A stretch of 7,664 bases of DNA, from the NCBI GenBank assembly GCA_030432455.1, contig JAUIHC010000130.1:1-7664 (forward strand). Reading direction: 5' to 3'. The translations under genes were made by a program, and so were the position numbers. The notes under the pieces were generated by a model, which made no database searches, was not told the DNA's origin, and saw nothing but the letters and a program-made list of their open reading frames with translations. The stretch is from Phycisphaerae bacterium. GTDB lineage: Bacteria; Planctomycetota; Phycisphaerae; Phycisphaerales; SM1A02. Below, one piece after another: positions 7,149-7,664 of this stretch (within the stretch, counting starts at the first letter, position 1; every line of letters begins with the position of its first letter).

Positions 7149-7664
7149 GATCCACTCCCTTCGGCGGCGCGGCGCCGCGCCTCGGCCTCGGCCCGGAGCT
7201 TCTCCAGCCGGGTGGGAGGCCGCACGGTCTTCGACTCGGAGGGCGGAGGTGGCGGGGGCGGGGGCGCCGCGGCGACCGCGTTCTCCTTCGGCGGTGGGGG
7301 CGGTGCGTTGACGCGGAGGGGCGGCAGCCGGAACGACTGGATCACTCGTCCGCCCGGGAGATCGATCTCCGCGAGCACGGCGACGCTGCCATGGTTGCCG
7401 AGGGCCGCGTCGTCGCTCGCCGTCAGCTCGAAGGCGACGGGACCGCCCGCGGCGTCGACCGCGGGGGTCGCGTCGGTGGTCACGCCGTGAGGCAGCCCCT
7501 GCAGTCGCAGTCGGGCCCCCGGAAACTCGGCGGCGGCCGCGATCCGCACGCCGATCGCGGTTCGTCCGCCGCGGTCGATCGAGGAGGGATCCGATTCGAC
7601 GGTGCACATCGGGGGGACGATCGTGATCGATCGGGGGGCGGTGGCACTGTGACGACGGCCGCCC
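7145..7664 (-). CDS. C-terminal part of a large exported protein, possibly PPC-domain family (5' end outside window)
   Basis: The frame is open to the right edge, giving 172 visible complete codons and a TGA stop at 7145-7147. The visible part begins with a beta-rich segment (APRSITIVPP, IGVRIAAAAEFPGARLRLQGLPHGV, FELTASDDAALGNHGSVAVLAEI). This resembles the putative Ig-like C-terminal modules of planctomycete secreted proteins, often the PPC-domain proteins found beside DUF1549/DUF1553 genes. Next come five prolines, a short spacer, eight consecutive prolines and a highly charged helix (RLEKLRAEAEARRRAA) ending GSGS. The ATG at 7609 is not taken as a start: nothing like a Shine-Dalgarno precedes it, and it falls inside the beta domain. 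Family assignment rests on pattern and neighbourhood only, since no PPC domain itself is visible. The stop overlaps the next gene's GTG, so the two are probably cotranslated. Confidence 0.6.
   Translation of the reverse strand, partial: GGRRHSATAPRSITIVPPMCTVESDPSSIDRGGRTAIGVRIAAAAEFPGARLRLQGLPHGVTTDATPAVDAAGGPVAFELTASDDAALGNHGSVAVLAEIDLPGGRVIQSFRLPPLRVNAPPPPPKENAVAAAPPPPPPPPSESKTVRPPTRLEKLRAEAEARRRAAEGSGS
7155..7161 (-). promoter_or_regulatory. Ribosome binding site for the GTG start at 7148
   Basis: On the minus strand AAGGGAG stands six bases before GTG, inside the last codons of the upstream gene. With the GTGA overlap it supports translational coupling. It also supports choosing this GTG over the earlier in-frame GTG at 7607, where the translation is arginine-rich antisense-like sequence lacking family similarity. 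Confidence 0.65.
7241..7264 (-). repeat. Eight consecutive proline codons / G-rich strand
   Basis: All eight codons from 7264 to 7241 on the minus strand are CCN. On the plus strand this is a run of G-tracts broken by single bases, able in principle to form a G-quadruplex. In the protein it makes a rigid polyproline spacer between the beta domain and the charged C-terminal helix. Such runs generally stall ribosomes unless EF-P acts. Confidence 0.8.

Noticed and set aside
4692..7490. 932-codon open frame on the plus strand, opposite the DUF1549/DUF1553 gene
   Set aside because: It is the antisense shadow of a clearly recognised gene. Translation is Arg/Gly/Asp/Val-rich with no domain, and GC-rich codon use removes stops from this phase.
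7149..7607. Upstream extension of the DUF1549/DUF1553 gene to the GTG at 7607
   Set aside because: The extra 153 codons are arginine-rich shadow sequence over the preceding gene. The signal peptide begins at the GTG at 7148, which has a proper ribosome site.
7145..7609. A complete small gene starting at the ATG at 7609
   Set aside because: The same frame continues upstream with matching beta-strand character to the window edge, and there is no Shine-Dalgarno before 7609.
4689..7664. Frameshift joining the partial right-hand protein to the DUF1549/DUF1553 protein
   Set aside because: The junction is a clean GTGA overlap with a ribosome site and a new signal peptide, which is normal for adjacent operon genes.

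Overview
The window is GC-rich throughout and densely coding. It most likely comes from a member of the Planctomycetota. The diagnostic evidence is a protein carrying DUF1549 and DUF1553 next to a PSCyt1-type cytochrome fused to WD40 repeats; these families were named from, and are most abundant in, planctomycetes. Genus cannot be told from the sequence.

Layout. Positions 64-1239 (+) encode a predicted exported formylglycine-generating enzyme (FGE/SUMF1 family) with both active-site cysteines. A 65-base gap with a weak hairpin separates it from convergent genes on the minus strand. Read in transcription order, the minus strand holds: (1) the 3' end of a large exported protein entering from the right edge (7664-7145), with a beta-rich domain, polyproline and a charged helix; (2) an 819-residue exported protein (7148-4689) with Ig-like domains, a C-X4-CH haem-type module, DUF1549 with CAQCH, and DUF1553; (3) a 734-residue exported protein (4674-2470) with a PSCyt1 haem domain, a seven-bladed WD40 propeller and an alanine-rich coiled coil of about 280 residues; (4) serC, phosphoserine aminotransferase (2438-1305).

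The first three minus-strand genes are packed as a translational chain: a GTGA stop/start overlap, then a 14-base gap filled by a strong Shine-Dalgarno before a TTG start. They are therefore probably made together and work outside the cytoplasm, as a haem-containing complex of unknown function. serC follows after 31 bases and may simply ride on the same transcript; its role in serine and vitamin B6 synthesis is unrelated on present knowledge. No promoter of the minus-strand operon is visible; it should lie beyond position 7664. There is no gene-free stretch longer than 65 bases, apart from the first 63 bases at the left edge. I see no tRNA, rRNA, CRISPR, insertion sequence or attachment site.

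Most unusual points: the propeller-plus-long-coiled-coil cytochrome, the C-X4-CH module with a candidate histidine distal ligand, an FGE carrying a signal peptide, and a 22-bp perfect palindrome inside the DUF1549 gene.
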